From positions 248,001 through 312,000 of the forward strand of contig NZ_STGU01000001.1 of the NCBI RefSeq assembly GCF_004912135.1: DNA of 64,000 bases, given 5' to 3'. A model generated the notes under the pieces. It was not told the origin of the DNA, made no database searches, and was given only the letters and a program-made list of their open reading frames with translations. This DNA is from Rhizobium rosettiformans W3. GTDB taxonomy: Bacteria > Pseudomonadota > Alphaproteobacteria > Rhizobiales > Rhizobiaceae. Of this stretch, positions 52,680 through 62,382 are shown one piece after another (the first letter of the stretch is position 1; each line of letters starts with the position of its first letter). The position numbers and the translations under genes were made by a program.

Positions 52680-53678
52680 TCACCCCCACCTATCCCGCCA
52701 GGCCGGTTGTGCGTCAGGGCAAGGCAGCGCCACGGCCTCATAAACCCCGCGCGCAATGGCGCGGGCCGTCACCAGAGTGGCCAGATGGCAGAGCTCCATG
52801 AGGTCGGCCGCGCCATTGCTCTCCCGCTTGCCCGTCGAGGCGGAAAACATCGTGTCCCCGTCAAGCGGCAGATGCGCCGGGAGGACGGCGCGGGCGAGGC
52901 CGTCATGGGCGGAGATCGACAGCCGGTGCAGTTCAGCCTTTGACAAGGCGCAATCGGTGACCACGGCACCGATCGTCGTTGCCGTCAGCCTGAGGCCCTT
53001 GATGTTCAGGGCTCGGTCTTCCGCGCTGACACGCACGGGCTGACCGAGCCCGCCAAACTCCTCATCCTCCTCGAAGGGCGCTGCCCAGAAATGCGGGCCG
53101 TCGCCGATCACGGCCGAGCCCATGGCATTGACGGCAACGAGGGCTGCGATGGTGTGGCCGGATGACGAGACCGCACTGGCCGAACCGAGGCCGCCCTTGA
53201 AATTGGCCGTCGTCGCACCGGTTCCCGCACCGACCGTGCCGAGCTGGAAGGCGCCCTTTGCTGCATTTTCGTAGGCCTGATAACCGAGATCCCGATAGGG
53301 GGCATGCAGGCCCCAGTCCTTGTTGCCGCCATTCAGCAGATCCATCAGGATGGCCTGTGGCACGATCGGCACCCGCACAGCGCCGACGGCAAAGCCGCGA
53401 CCTGCGGCCCTCAGGCCCGACTGCACGCCGCCCGCCGCATCGAGCCCGAAGGCCGAACCGCCCGAGAGCACCAAGGCATCGATCTGTTGTACGGTCATCG
53501 CGGGATCGAGCAGCGTCACGTCGCGTCCCCCCGGCGCGCCGCCAAGCACCGTTCCGGACGCGGTTGCCGGTTCGTCGAAGACGATCACCGTGACGCCCGA
53601 GCCGAGGTCGAGATCTGTCGCATGGCCAACCGAGAGGCCGTCGATATCGGTTAGGAGGTTGAGGGGGCCGTGGGGCAT
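52680..53678 (-). CDS. P1-family (DmpA/BapA-type) aminopeptidase
   Basis: 332 residues from ATG 53678 (MPHGPLNLLTDIDGLSVGHA). The P1 family is autocatalytically cut before a Ser or Thr nucleophile; the probable site is Gly-Ser in FKGGLGSASAV (about residue 185). LVLSGGSAFGLDAAGGVQ and GAVVTDCALSKAELHRLSI are also conserved. Relatives cleave N-terminal D- or beta-amino acids. No signal peptide is seen, so it is cytoplasmic. It is divergent from the PAP2 gene; the 221-base interval has no clear regulatory site. Confidence 0.88.
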   Translation of the reverse strand: MPHGPLNLLTDIDGLSVGHATDLDLGSGVTVIVFDEPATASGTVLGGAPGGRDVTLLDPAMTVQQIDALVLSGGSAFGLDAAGGVQSGLRAAGRGFAVGAVRVPIVPQAILMDLLNGGNKDWGLHAPYRDLGYQAYENAAKGAFQLGTVGAGTGATTANFKGGLGSASAVSSSGHTIAALVAVNAMGSAVIGDGPHFWAAPFEEDEEFGGLGQPVRVSAEDRALNIKGLRLTATTIGAVVTDCALSKAELHRLSISAHDGLARAVLPAHLPLDGDTMFSASTGKRESNGAADLMELCHLATLVTARAIARGVYEAVALPCPDAQPAWRDRWG

Positions 53679-53899
53679 GGGGTATCTCCGAGTGGGTGGG
53701 CGGAGAGTGGCGGGCGCATGCAGCAAGATCAAGTCGCTTTCCGCGTGTAGGCGCTCACTCGCAGTGTCGGCCGCACTATCAGGAACACTCTCGTGAAGGA
53801 ACAACGGCGACCCGCCCACATTTGCCTCACGCGGCGCGGTTGACGCGCCTGTCTTCGGACGCGATGTAGACCCAACAGTCACCAAGCAGGAACCCGCCC

Positions 53900-54601
53900 A
53901 TGCAGCATCTCAAGCGCCATCTCACCCGCATCATCTCGGTGGCCGAAGCCCGTGTCTGGTTGACGGCCCTGGTGGCGGCGCTGGTCACGTATTTCTTGTT
54001 CGAGCTGACCGGCGAGGTGCTGGAGGGCGAGACGCGCGCCTTCGACGAGAGCGTGCTTTTGATGCTGCGCGACACATCCGATGTCGGCATGCCGGTCGGG
54101 CCCGGCTGGCTGACGAAGATGATGGTGGATATCACAGCACTTGGCGGGGTGACGGTGCTGACGCTCATCGTCACCATCGTCGTCGTCTATCTGGCGCTGC
54201 GTCGGAAGTTCAGGACTGCCGCTTTCGTGACCGTCTCGATCCTCGGCGGCTGGGCCTTGAGCAGCGCCATGAAGCTCGGCATTGCGCGGCCGCGTCCGGA
54301 AGTCGTCCAGCATCTGGTCGAGGTGAACGACATGAGCTTTCCAAGCGGGCACGCCATGCTGTCGGCCATCACCTATCTGACGCTCGGTGCCATGCTGTCA
54401 CGCATCGAGGAGCAGCCCTCGTTGCGCTACTTCTTCCCGCTCGTTGCCCTCTTCCTCACCTTCATCATCGGCCTCAGCCGCATCTATCTCGGCGTCCATT
54501 ATCCGACCGACGTGCTCGGGGGCTGGGCCGCGGGCACGGTCTGGGCCTGCGCAGCCTGGTTTGCGGCAAGATGGTTCCTGGGACGACCGAGCGGGCGCTG
54601 A
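53900..54601 (+). CDS. PAP2-family membrane phosphatase
   Basis: 233 residues, integral membrane protein with about six helices. The three-part phosphatase signature is complete: KLGIARPRP, SFPSGHAM and GLSRIYLGVHYPTDVLGG (catalytic His pair, Asp). Such enzymes dephosphorylate phosphatidic acid, undecaprenyl pyrophosphate or lipid A-related substrates at the periplasmic face. The gene begins 14 bases after AAGCAGGAA-type sequence and ends 18 bases before the convergent dipeptide permease gene. Monocistronic. Confidence 0.92.
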   Translation: MQHLKRHLTRIISVAEARVWLTALVAALVTYFLFELTGEVLEGETRAFDESVLLMLRDTSDVGMPVGPGWLTKMMVDITALGGVTVLTLIVTIVVVYLALRRKFRTAAFVTVSILGGWALSSAMKLGIARPRPEVVQHLVEVNDMSFPSGHAMLSAITYLTLGAMLSRIEEQPSLRYFFPLVALFLTFIIGLSRIYLGVHYPTDVLGGWAAGTVWACAAWFAARWFLGRPSGR

Positions 54602-54619
54602 TGCGCCCACTCGTTTTGC

Positions 54620-55546
54620 TCAATGCTTCAACGCCTTCGGATCGAGCGCGTCGCGGATGGCGTCGCCGATGTAGTTGACGCTCAGCACCGTCAGCGAGAT
54701 CGCCAGACCCGGCCAGAGCACGCGTGACGGGTTGATCTGCAGGAAGTTCGCACCGTCGAAGAGCAGGCGACCCCAGGTCGGGAAGTCGGGTGGGAAGCCG
54801 AGGCCCAGGAATGAGAGCGCGGATTCCGTGATGATGGCGGTGGCGATGCCGAGTGTTGCCGAGACCATGATCGAGGACATCACGTTCGGCAGGATGTGCT
54901 TGATGATGATGCGGTATTCCCGCATGCCGCTCGATTTGGCCGCCAGGATGAATTCCTGGCTCTTGATCGCCAGGACGTCACCGCGAACGATGCGGGCGGT
55001 GTGCATCCAGCTGGTGATGCCGATGACGAAGACGATCAGGATGAAAATGCCCGTCTCCGGTCCGAAGGACGCGCGCAGCGTGTCGCGGAAGAGCATGATG
55101 ATCACGAGCAGCAGCGGCAGGAGCGGCAGCGCCAGGAAGAGGTCGGTCAGGCGCATCAGCGGGCCGTCGAGCTTGCGGGAATAGCCTGAGAGCACCCCCA
55201 CCAGCGTGCCGACCACGAGCGCCAGCAGCATGGCGGCCATGCCGACGGCGAGCGAAATCTGCCCCCCGGCCAGCACCTGGGCCAGCATGTCCTTGCCGAG
55301 ATTGTCGGTGCCAAAGGGGTGTGCCCAGGACGGGCCCTGGTTCTTGGCGCGGATGTCGATCTTGTTCGGGTCGATCGTGTGGATATAGGGGCCGATGAAG
55401 ACGGCCAGCACGATGAAGGTGAAGACGACGAGGCCGGCGACGCCGCCCGGATGCTTGCGGAACTGGCGCCAGAGCTGGGACCAGAAGCCGCCGCTTTCGG
55501 TGCGGGTCTGCGGTGCCGGTGCGGTCGAGATTGCGGCATCACTCAT
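54620..55546 (-). CDS. Oligopeptide-type ABC permease (DppC/OppC-like)
   Basis: 308 residues from ATG 55546. An N-terminal OppC-type leader (FWSQLWRQFRKHPGGVAGLV) is followed by HPFGTDNLGKDMLAQVLAG and the coupling motif EFILAAKSSGMREYRIIIKH, and SALSFLGLGFPPDFPTWG near the end. It overlaps the DppB-like gene by 8 bases. Forms the channel with that permease and is energised by the fused ATPase at 59860-61695 encoded on the other strand. Confidence 0.94.
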   Translation of the reverse strand: MSDAAISTAPAPQTRTESGGFWSQLWRQFRKHPGGVAGLVVFTFIVLAVFIGPYIHTIDPNKIDIRAKNQGPSWAHPFGTDNLGKDMLAQVLAGGQISLAVGMAAMLLALVVGTLVGVLSGYSRKLDGPLMRLTDLFLALPLLPLLLVIIMLFRDTLRASFGPETGIFILIVFVIGITSWMHTARIVRGDVLAIKSQEFILAAKSSGMREYRIIIKHILPNVMSSIMVSATLGIATAIITESALSFLGLGFPPDFPTWGRLLFDGANFLQINPSRVLWPGLAISLTVLSVNYIGDAIRDALDPKALKH

Positions 55547-56549
55547 AGCGGATCCTCGGATCGAGTATGCCGTAGAGAACGTCGGCAATCAGGTTGAAGA
55601 GCACGATCAGGATCGCGAAGATGAAGGTCAGCGTCTGCACGAGCGGGATGTCGCCGCCCTGGATTGCGGTGATCAGCAGCTGGCCGAGGCCGTTCACGCG
55701 GAAGACCTGCTCGGTGATTATGGCGCCCGAAAAGATCGTGGGCACTCCGAGAGCGATCACCGTGACGACCGGGATCAGGCTGTTGCGCAGCACATGCACG
55801 AGCAGCACGACCTTTTCCTTCACGCCCTTGGCACGCGCCGTTCGGACATAGTCCATATTCAGATTGTCGAGCATGGAGGCGCGCACGAAGCGGCTGATCT
55901 GCGAGACGTTGAACAGGGTCAGTACCAGCACGGGCAGGAACATCTGCTTCACCTGTAGGACGAAGCTCTCCCAACTGTTGACCACCAGCGTGGTGTCGTA
56001 GATCGACGGAAACCACTGCAGGTAGGAGGAGAAGACGACGATCAGCAGGACGCCGGTGAAGAAGGTCGGCACCGAATAGCCGACCATCGAGACGAAGGTG
56101 CCGATCTGATCGAACCAGGAATACTGGCGATAGGCGGAGATCACGCCGATCGGGATCGCGATCAGCACACCGAAGAGGTAGGAGAGGCCGACGACCCAGA
56201 GCGTCTGCGGCAGGCGCTGGACGATGAGGTCGACCACGGGGCTGCGCGTCGCCCAGGAGAGAACGCGCATGCGCTCGCCGGAGCCGACAGTGAGGCCGGT
56301 GATCTGCTCGAAAATGTTGAGCGGCTCATTGATGAAGAACTGCTGCAGCCATTTGAAATAGCGGATGACGAAGGGCTGATCGAGGCCCATGGCGAGGCGG
56401 ATCTGCTCGCGCACATCAGGCGGAATGGTCAGCGGCAGGTCGCTCAGCGGATCGCTCGGCGCGAGGTCGAGCAGGGCGAAAATGATGAAACTGATGGCCA
56501 GTAGCGTCGGGACTGCAAACAGCAGTCGCCGAACGGTGAAGGTGAACAT
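55539..56549 (-). CDS. Oligopeptide-type ABC permease (DppB/OppB-like)
   Basis: 336 residues from ATG 56549 (MFTFTVRRLLFAVPTLLAIS). The DppB pattern is clear: first helix, periplasmic loop MGLDQPFVIRYFKWLQQF, coupling motif MDYVRTARAKGVKEKVVLLV and EQVFRVNGLGQLLITAIQGG. It follows the binding-protein gene by 74 bases. Confidence 0.94.
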   Translation of the reverse strand: MFTFTVRRLLFAVPTLLAISFIIFALLDLAPSDPLSDLPLTIPPDVREQIRLAMGLDQPFVIRYFKWLQQFFINEPLNIFEQITGLTVGSGERMRVLSWATRSPVVDLIVQRLPQTLWVVGLSYLFGVLIAIPIGVISAYRQYSWFDQIGTFVSMVGYSVPTFFTGVLLIVVFSSYLQWFPSIYDTTLVVNSWESFVLQVKQMFLPVLVLTLFNVSQISRFVRASMLDNLNMDYVRTARAKGVKEKVVLLVHVLRNSLIPVVTVIALGVPTIFSGAIITEQVFRVNGLGQLLITAIQGGDIPLVQTLTFIFAILIVLFNLIADVLYGILDPRIRYE

Positions 56550-56623
56550 CGGCTGGTCTCCAGGCTGCAGGCAAAATGCGAGCGCCGGGCCCACCCCTCA
56601 GGGCAGGCCCGGCACTGACGGCA

Positions 56624-58330
56624 TTACTTCGCGCGCGACCAGTCGGCGACGTTCCAGAGCTCAGAGTCCCAGGCGTTCATCTTCACGCCGAGCAGCGTGT
56701 TGTTGACGGCCGAGGGCTGACCACGGTGGATCAGCGGGATCTGAGCGACATCGTTGGAGAGCATGTCGTTGAGCTTCTTGGCGATTTCGGCACGCTTTTC
56801 GAGCTCGCCGGTCTTGCCGAGTTCTCTCACGAGGTTGTCGTATTCCTCATTGCAATAGCGGACGATGTTCTCACCCTGCCAGCCGGTGGCCGGGCTCGGG
56901 ATCTTGTCGCACATCCAGCCGGCCATGTACTTCTCCGGATCAGTGCCGTCGAAGTTGTTGGTGTACATCTGGATGTCGGCCATGAACTTCTGGAAGGTAT
57001 CCGGAGAGGCCGGGTCACCGCCGAAGAAGACGGAAGCCGAGATGTTGCGCAGTTCGACATCCACGCCGATCTGGCTCCACATGTCCTTAATCAGGGCCTG
57101 GTTGCCCTGGCGGACGGAGTTGGTGGAGGTCTGGTAGAGGAAGGAGAGCTTGACGCCGTCCTTCTCGCGGATGCCGTCCGAGCCCATCTTCCAGCCGGCA
57201 TCTTCGAGCAGCTTGTTGGCGCCTTCGATGTCCTGCTTCAGGCACCAGTCGACAGCCGTCGAAACGTAGATATCGGGCGCCGGCAGGATGTTGCAGGTCG
57301 GCTGGCCGTTCGGGCCATAGCCGGCTTCGTCGATGATCTCGCGATCGATGGCGATCGAAAGCGCGCGGCGGACGGCCGGGTCGGACAGAGCCGGATGCGG
57401 GCCGGCTTCCTTGGTCGAACGCTTGTCGCCGAGCGAGGGATCGACACCGTAAGGGTTGATGTCGATACGCTCGACCTGGGTGCCGAAGGCGACTTCGATC
57501 TTGCCCTTGCCGGCGGCCATCATCTGCTCGAGGATTTCGGGCTCGACCTGCATGTTCCAGGCATAGTCGAATTCGCCGGTTTCGAGAACCGAGCGGGCAG
57601 CCGAGGCGGCGTCACCGCCACCCTTCAGGGTGACGGAGGCGAAGGCCGGCTTGGCGGCATCGCGGTAGTTCGGGTTGGCTTCGAAGGTCACAACGTCGTT
57701 CGGCTTGAATTCCTTCACGACAAACGGGCCGGTGCCGATCGGGCCGAAGTTGGCGGAGGTGCATTCCGGCGCCTTTACGCCAAGGCAGTCCTTGAACTGG
57801 GCGGCCTGGATCAGCGGGGCCTGCGCGCCGACAAAGGCGCTGTAGGGATAGGGCTTGGCATCGGCAAAGGAGACCTTGATGGTGGAGGCGTCGATCGCCT
57901 CGACATTCGTCACGCCTTCGAAATAGGCGCCCTGGGCGCAGCCGCCATCCGGCGCGGTGCAGTATTTCCAGGTGAAGATCGCGTCATCGGCCGTCACCGC
58001 CGTGCCGTCGGACCACTTCAGGTCGGGCTTCAGCTTCCAGGTAATGCTCTTGAAATCGGCTGCAACGCCGCCGTTCTCAACGGTCGGAATTTCGCTGGCC
58101 AGCATCGGCACCAGGGCGCCGGTCTCGTCGTATCGGGCAAGCGGTTCGATGACCATCGAGGCCGCATAGACTTCCTTGGTGCCCCCCGACAGATACGGAT
58201 TCATCGTCGAAACGGCCTGCCAGAAGATGATCTTCAGGTCGCCGTCGGTGCCACGTTCGGCCATGGCCGGCGCTGCCGTCAGCGCGAAGGCGGCGGCCGA
58301 CGCTGCCAGCATCAGTTTGCGAGTGTTCAT
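56624..58330 (-). CDS. Peptide-binding periplasmic protein, family 5 (DppA/OppA-like)
   Basis: 568 residues with a signal peptide (KLMLAASAAAFALTAAPAMA, cleavage after AMA). The family-5 motifs LKIIFWQAVSTMNPYLSG, TWKLKPDLKWSDGTAVTADD and DPAVRRALSIAIDREIIDEA are present. The several Cys (CTAPDGGC, KDCLG, PECTS) may form disulfides. Captures peptides or N-acyl amino acids for the DppBC permease. A start at 58345 (MGNEHMNTR) is possible; 58330 gives the better signal peptide. Confidence 0.94.
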   Translation of the reverse strand: MNTRKLMLAASAAAFALTAAPAMAERGTDGDLKIIFWQAVSTMNPYLSGGTKEVYAASMVIEPLARYDETGALVPMLASEIPTVENGGVAADFKSITWKLKPDLKWSDGTAVTADDAIFTWKYCTAPDGGCAQGAYFEGVTNVEAIDASTIKVSFADAKPYPYSAFVGAQAPLIQAAQFKDCLGVKAPECTSANFGPIGTGPFVVKEFKPNDVVTFEANPNYRDAAKPAFASVTLKGGGDAASAARSVLETGEFDYAWNMQVEPEILEQMMAAGKGKIEVAFGTQVERIDINPYGVDPSLGDKRSTKEAGPHPALSDPAVRRALSIAIDREIIDEAGYGPNGQPTCNILPAPDIYVSTAVDWCLKQDIEGANKLLEDAGWKMGSDGIREKDGVKLSFLYQTSTNSVRQGNQALIKDMWSQIGVDVELRNISASVFFGGDPASPDTFQKFMADIQMYTNNFDGTDPEKYMAGWMCDKIPSPATGWQGENIVRYCNEEYDNLVRELGKTGELEKRAEIAKKLNDMLSNDVAQIPLIHRGQPSAVNNTLLGVKMNAWDSELWNVADWSRAK

Positions 58331-58652
58331 GTGCTCATTCCCCATTATTTTTTGTTTGCAGGCATGATGGTAACCCGATCTGCCGACCCGCGATGTGGCC
58401 AGCGCATTCAAGAAATGTCAACCACCTATCTTTTTGGTATTTCAGGAAAATTTCGGCGTTCTCTCGATTTTTCGGAGTCGCGACGGGCGTTCCCGGACAG
58501 CCCTGGTTCTGTCGGGTTGGCTAAAATTTAGGCCATGTAAACACAAGCCTATTTTCCATGCAAGATGGAATTTTGCGGCTTGCCAAAGCTGCGCATCACG
58601 GCACAGTATGCGCGAAATCCTGCGGGGAACAACGACAAAAAGAGGTCATTTC
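58331..58652. promoter_or_regulatory. Divergent promoter region between binding protein and M20 hydrolase
   Basis: 322 bases, AT-richer than the flanks, no gene. An inverted repeat TTCCAT (58554-58559) -N5- ATGGAA (58565-58570) lies upstream of the plus-strand gene and is an operator candidate. Confidence 0.55.
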
Positions 58653-59816
58653 ATGCCAGTGCTCAACCGTGCCAGCGAGCTTCAGCCGGAGGTCGCTGAA
58701 TGGCGCCGCCATCTCCACCAGAACCCGGAACTGTTGTTCGACGTTCATGGCACCGCAGCCTTCGTGACGGAGAAGCTCAAGGAGTTCGGTTGCGACGTGG
58801 TCAAGACGGGCATCGGGCGGACCGGCGTCGTGGGCATCATCAAGGGCAATCGCGGCGATGGGCCGGTCGTCGGCTTCCGCGCCGACATGGACGCACTGCC
58901 GATCCACGAGATGTCCGGCAAGTCCTGGGCCTCCAAGACACCCGGCAAGATGCATGCCTGCGGCCATGACGGTCATACCGCCATGCTGCTCGGTGCTGCC
59001 AAATATCTCGCCGAGACCCGCAACTTCCGCGGTTCGATCGCGGTCATCTTCCAGCCGGCCGAAGAGGGCGGTGGCGGTGCGCGCGAGATGGTCGCCGATG
59101 GCATGATGGAGACGTTCGGGATCAGCCAAGTCTATGGCATGCACAACCATCCGGGCATGGCTGTCGGCACGTTTGCCACCCGCAAGGGATCGGTCATGGC
59201 GGCCGCCGACCAGTTCGACATCCTGATCGAGGGCCGAAGCGGCCACGCCGCCCAGCCGCACAAGAGTGTCGATCCGGTGCTGGCGGCCGCGCAGGTGGTC
59301 GTGGCACTGCAGTCGATTGCATCGCGCGAGACGGATCCGCTGGGTTCGGTGGTCATCACGGTCACCAAGATCCATGGCGGTGACGCCTATAATGTCATTC
59401 CGGATGCCGTGACCTTGTCAGGCACGGTGCGCACGCTTCTGCCGGAAATGCGCGACATGGCGGAGACCCGCATGGGCGAGATCGCCACAGGTGTGGCGAT
59501 GGCCATGGGGGCCAAGGCCACGCTCCGCTATCACCGGGGCTATCCGGTCACGATCAACCACGAATCGGAAACGGACTTCGCGCTCGACATCATGCGCAAG
59601 GTGGCCGGTGACCATGCCGTCAGCGATGCCTTTCCGCCGGCCATGGGTGCGGAGGATTTCTCCTATATGCTGGAGGCCCGGCCCGGCTCCTTCGTCTTCA
59701 TCGGCAACGGCAATACGGCCAACCTGCACAATTCGGCCTATGACTTCAACGACGAGGTCATCCCCTATGGCATCAGCTATTGGGTGACGCTCGCCGAGAC
59801 GGCGCTCGCCGCCTGA
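58653..59816 (+). CDS. M20-family amidohydrolase (hippurate/aminoacylase-like)
   Basis: 387 residues from ATG 58653, ribosome site AAAGAGG. Metal and catalytic motifs: GFRADMDALPI, MHACGHDGHTAMLLGAA, FQPAEEGGGGAREMV, MHNHPGMAVG and the dimerisation lid with GRSGHAAQPHKSVDP; final ligand His in TANLHNSAYDFND. These M20D enzymes deacylate N-acyl amino acids or cleave indole/hippurate amides. Co-transcribed with the fused transporter ATPase 43 bases downstream and divergent from the DppABC genes, it probably processes the imported compound. Confidence 0.93.
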   Translation: MPVLNRASELQPEVAEWRRHLHQNPELLFDVHGTAAFVTEKLKEFGCDVVKTGIGRTGVVGIIKGNRGDGPVVGFRADMDALPIHEMSGKSWASKTPGKMHACGHDGHTAMLLGAAKYLAETRNFRGSIAVIFQPAEEGGGGAREMVADGMMETFGISQVYGMHNHPGMAVGTFATRKGSVMAAADQFDILIEGRSGHAAQPHKSVDPVLAAAQVVVALQSIASRETDPLGSVVITVTKIHGGDAYNVIPDAVTLSGTVRTLLPEMRDMAETRMGEIATGVAMAMGAKATLRYHRGYPVTINHESETDFALDIMRKVAGDHAVSDAFPPAMGAEDFSYMLEARPGSFVFIGNGNTANLHNSAYDFNDEVIPYGISYWVTLAETALAA

Positions 59817-59859
59817 TCCACCGACCACGTCTCGACACACAAAAACAGGGGAACGGGAT

Positions 59860-61695
59860 ATGGCTGCGGTGGAACAGGGAATGACAACAGGTGAGGCGCC
59901 GGTGCTTTCCGTACGCGGGCTGACGACCTCCTTCAGGATCGGCACCGAGTGGCGCTCGGTGGTGCGCGACATGAACCTCGACGTGGCGGCCGGCGAAACG
60001 GTCGCGATCGTCGGCGAGTCGGGGTCGGGCAAGAGCGTGACGTCGCTCTCGATCATGCGGCTTTTGCCGCAGCTCACCAGTCGGATCGAGGGTAGCGTCA
60101 AGCTCGAGGGACGCGAGCTGCTGACGCTCGATCCGGAGCAGATGCGCCAGGTCCGCGGCAATCAGATCTCGATGATCTTTCAGGAGCCAATGACCTCCCT
60201 CAATCCGATCTTCCCGATCGGCAAGCAGATCGCCGAGGCCATCACCTGCCACCGCGACATCTCGGCGGCGGATGCAAAGGCAGAGGTGCTGCGCCTGCTT
60301 GACCGTGTGCGTATCCCGAATGCGAAAAACCGGTTCGACGAATATCCGCACCAATTCTCCGGCGGCATGCGCCAGCGTGTCATGATCGCCATGGCGCTCG
60401 CCTCCAGGCCGAAGCTCCTGATTGCCGACGAGCCGACGACGGCGCTCGATGTCACCATCCAGGGCCAGATCCTCGATCTCATCAAGACCTTGCAGGACGA
60501 AGAGGGCATGGCCGTGCTCTTCATCACCCATGACATGGGTGTCGTGGCCGAGGTGTCGGACCGAACTGTCGTGATGTTCCGCGGCGAGGCGGTGGAGACC
60601 GGCACGACCGATGACATCTTCAACCGCGGAAAACATCCCTATACACGCGCGCTGCTTTCAGCCGTGCCGAAGCTCGGCTCCATGGGTGGGCGCGAGCGGC
60701 CGATGCGTTTTCCGGTTATCGATATCCGGACCGGAGACACGCTGGTGCCGGAGGCAGAGGCAGGCGCGCCGGAGAAGACGAGCCAGCCGCTTCTCGATGT
60801 GCAGAACCTCACGACGCGCTTCGATATCCGCTCGGGCCTGTTCGGTCGCAAAAGTGGTGCCGTGCATGCGGTGGAAAACGTTTCCTTCACGCTCAAGCCC
60901 GGGGAAACGCTTTCGCTCGTCGGAGAATCCGGCTGCGGAAAGTCCACCACCGGCCGCTCTATCACGCGTCTCGTGCAGCCGACCTCGGGACAGATCACGG
61001 TCGATGGCTACAATGTCGGCAGTCTCGACGAAGCGGCCTTGCGCCGCATGCGCCGCAGCATCCAGATGGTCTTCCAGGATCCCTTCGCCAGCCTCGATCC
61101 GCGTATGAGCGTCGGCCAAGCCGTCATGGAGCCGTTCGTCGAACACAAGCTCGGCACGAAAGCCGAGGCGCGTGAAAAGGCGGCCGATCTGCTCGAGCGT
61201 GTCGGGCTGGCCGCAGACATGATGCCGCGGTATCCGCATGAATTTTCCGGTGGCCAGCGCCAGCGCATCGCGATTGCCCGATCGCTGATGCTCGATCCGA
61301 AGATCATCGTGGCGGACGAGGCCGTCTCGGCGCTCGATGTTTCGATCAAGGCGCAGGTCTGCAATCTGCTGCTCGATCTGCAGCAGAGCTTCAACCTCGC
61401 CTATCTCTTCATCAGCCACGACATGGCGGTCGTCGAGCGGGTGAGCCATCGGGTGGCGGTCATGTATCTGGGTGAGATCGTCGAGATCGGTCCGCGCCAG
61501 GCCGTCTTCGACAATCCGCAGCATCCCTATACGAGGAAGCTGATGGCGGCCGTTCCGGTGCCGGATCCGGCGCGGCGGAAGCTCAAGCGCAACCTTTCGA
61601 CCGACGAGATCAAGAGCCCGATCCGGCCCGTCGGATACCAGCCGCCGGTGCGGCAGTATCGGGAAGTCGGGGAAGGGCACCTCGTTCAGGTCTAA
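59860..61695 (+). CDS. Fused dipeptide ABC transporter ATPase (DppD-DppF)
   Basis: 611 residues carrying two complete ABC domains. First: VGESGSGKSVTSLSIM, FSGGMRQRVMIAMAL, LIADEPTTALDVT; second: LVGESGCGKSTTGRSI, FSGGQRQRIAIARSL, IVADEAVSALDVS (VADEA in place of VADEP is common in DppF). Each half ends with the oligopeptide-specific C-terminal extension (HPYTRALLSAVP, HPYTRKLMAAVP). It energises the DppBC permease encoded on the other strand; having one fused gene makes the system complete within the window. Confidence 0.95.
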   Translation: MAAVEQGMTTGEAPVLSVRGLTTSFRIGTEWRSVVRDMNLDVAAGETVAIVGESGSGKSVTSLSIMRLLPQLTSRIEGSVKLEGRELLTLDPEQMRQVRGNQISMIFQEPMTSLNPIFPIGKQIAEAITCHRDISAADAKAEVLRLLDRVRIPNAKNRFDEYPHQFSGGMRQRVMIAMALASRPKLLIADEPTTALDVTIQGQILDLIKTLQDEEGMAVLFITHDMGVVAEVSDRTVVMFRGEAVETGTTDDIFNRGKHPYTRALLSAVPKLGSMGGRERPMRFPVIDIRTGDTLVPEAEAGAPEKTSQPLLDVQNLTTRFDIRSGLFGRKSGAVHAVENVSFTLKPGETLSLVGESGCGKSTTGRSITRLVQPTSGQITVDGYNVGSLDEAALRRMRRSIQMVFQDPFASLDPRMSVGQAVMEPFVEHKLGTKAEAREKAADLLERVGLAADMMPRYPHEFSGGQRQRIAIARSLMLDPKIIVADEAVSALDVSIKAQVCNLLLDLQQSFNLAYLFISHDMAVVERVSHRVAVMYLGEIVEIGPRQAVFDNPQHPYTRKLMAAVPVPDPARRKLKRNLSTDEIKSPIRPVGYQPPVRQYREVGEGHLVQV

Positions 61696-61734
61696 GGTCA
61701 TCGCCGCGAGAAAGAGCTTGCGGCGTTCTTTGGA

Positions 61735-62223
61735 TCACTCCGGCGGAGCCTGTCCGAAGCCGACAAACGAGACATGGGCCGTCCACTCGTATTTCGTCGC
61801 ATCGACGATCTGCGGGCGGGGATGGGCGAAGCCATGATAGAGCAGCGCGTAGCACCGCACGACCGTCTGGCCCGGTGCCAGCGGCCGGTCATGGCGCAGT
61901 GTGCCGCGGTAAAGGATCTTGCTCCGTCCGTGTTCACGGCCGAAAAGGTCGAAAGCCAGGCGATTGACCCCACGAGTGGAATCATTGCTCAGCGTTGCCG
62001 CGATCGGCAAGTCCGGGTCGACGCAGGTGGTGCCGTTCCCTTCGACCGTCACGGTGACCGAGGAGGCGGCGCTCCTTTGGCTGCGGGACTGGTAGTCGCT
62101 GAAGATCCACACCACAGTGCCGATGGCCGCTATGGCCGCGGCGAGCGCCGTCGCCCAGGGGCGTCTCCTCAGGAAAAGCTCGACCAGCAGCAAGGCCAGC
62201 GCTGCGACGATGATAAAGGCCAT
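61735..62223 (-). CDS. Unknown membrane-anchored protein
   Basis: 162 residues from ATG 62223. Two N-terminal hydrophobic helices (FIIVAALALLLVELFL, ALAAAIAAIGTVVWIF) are followed by a soluble beta-rich domain with VTVTVEGNGTTCVDPDLPIA and TLRHDRPLAPGQTVVRCYAL (two cysteines, possible disulfide in the periplasm). No family recognised; conserved hypothetical of Rhizobiaceae is likely. A longer frame reaching 62289 adds residues without conservation. It converges on the transporter ATPase gene. Confidence 0.7.
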   Translation of the reverse strand: MAFIIVAALALLLVELFLRRRPWATALAAAIAAIGTVVWIFSDYQSRSQRSAASSVTVTVEGNGTTCVDPDLPIAATLSNDSTRGVNRLAFDLFGREHGRSKILYRGTLRHDRPLAPGQTVVRCYALLYHGFAHPRPQIVDATKYEWTAHVSFVGFGQAPPE

Positions 62224-62382
62224 CACGGCCGTCTGGTCTTCAAACCGGGTTCCATGCCAACAAGATAAGGTTGCCGAGGAGAAAGGCAACGGTCCAAATG
62301 TCTGCCTTGGAGTTGCCGCTTGCCTCGGCTAGGCCTGCGGCTCTAACGTCGGCTCCCCGCCACAAGGCAACAGGTGCGTCCC

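Noticed and set aside
53782..53806. GGAAC upstream of the PAP2 gene as an EcfG promoter
   Set aside because: The expected -10 position reads AACG, not CGTT.
56576..58531. Plus-strand frame of 651 codons opposite the peptide-binding protein gene
   Set aside because: Antisense shadow of a family-5 binding protein with a clear signal peptide.
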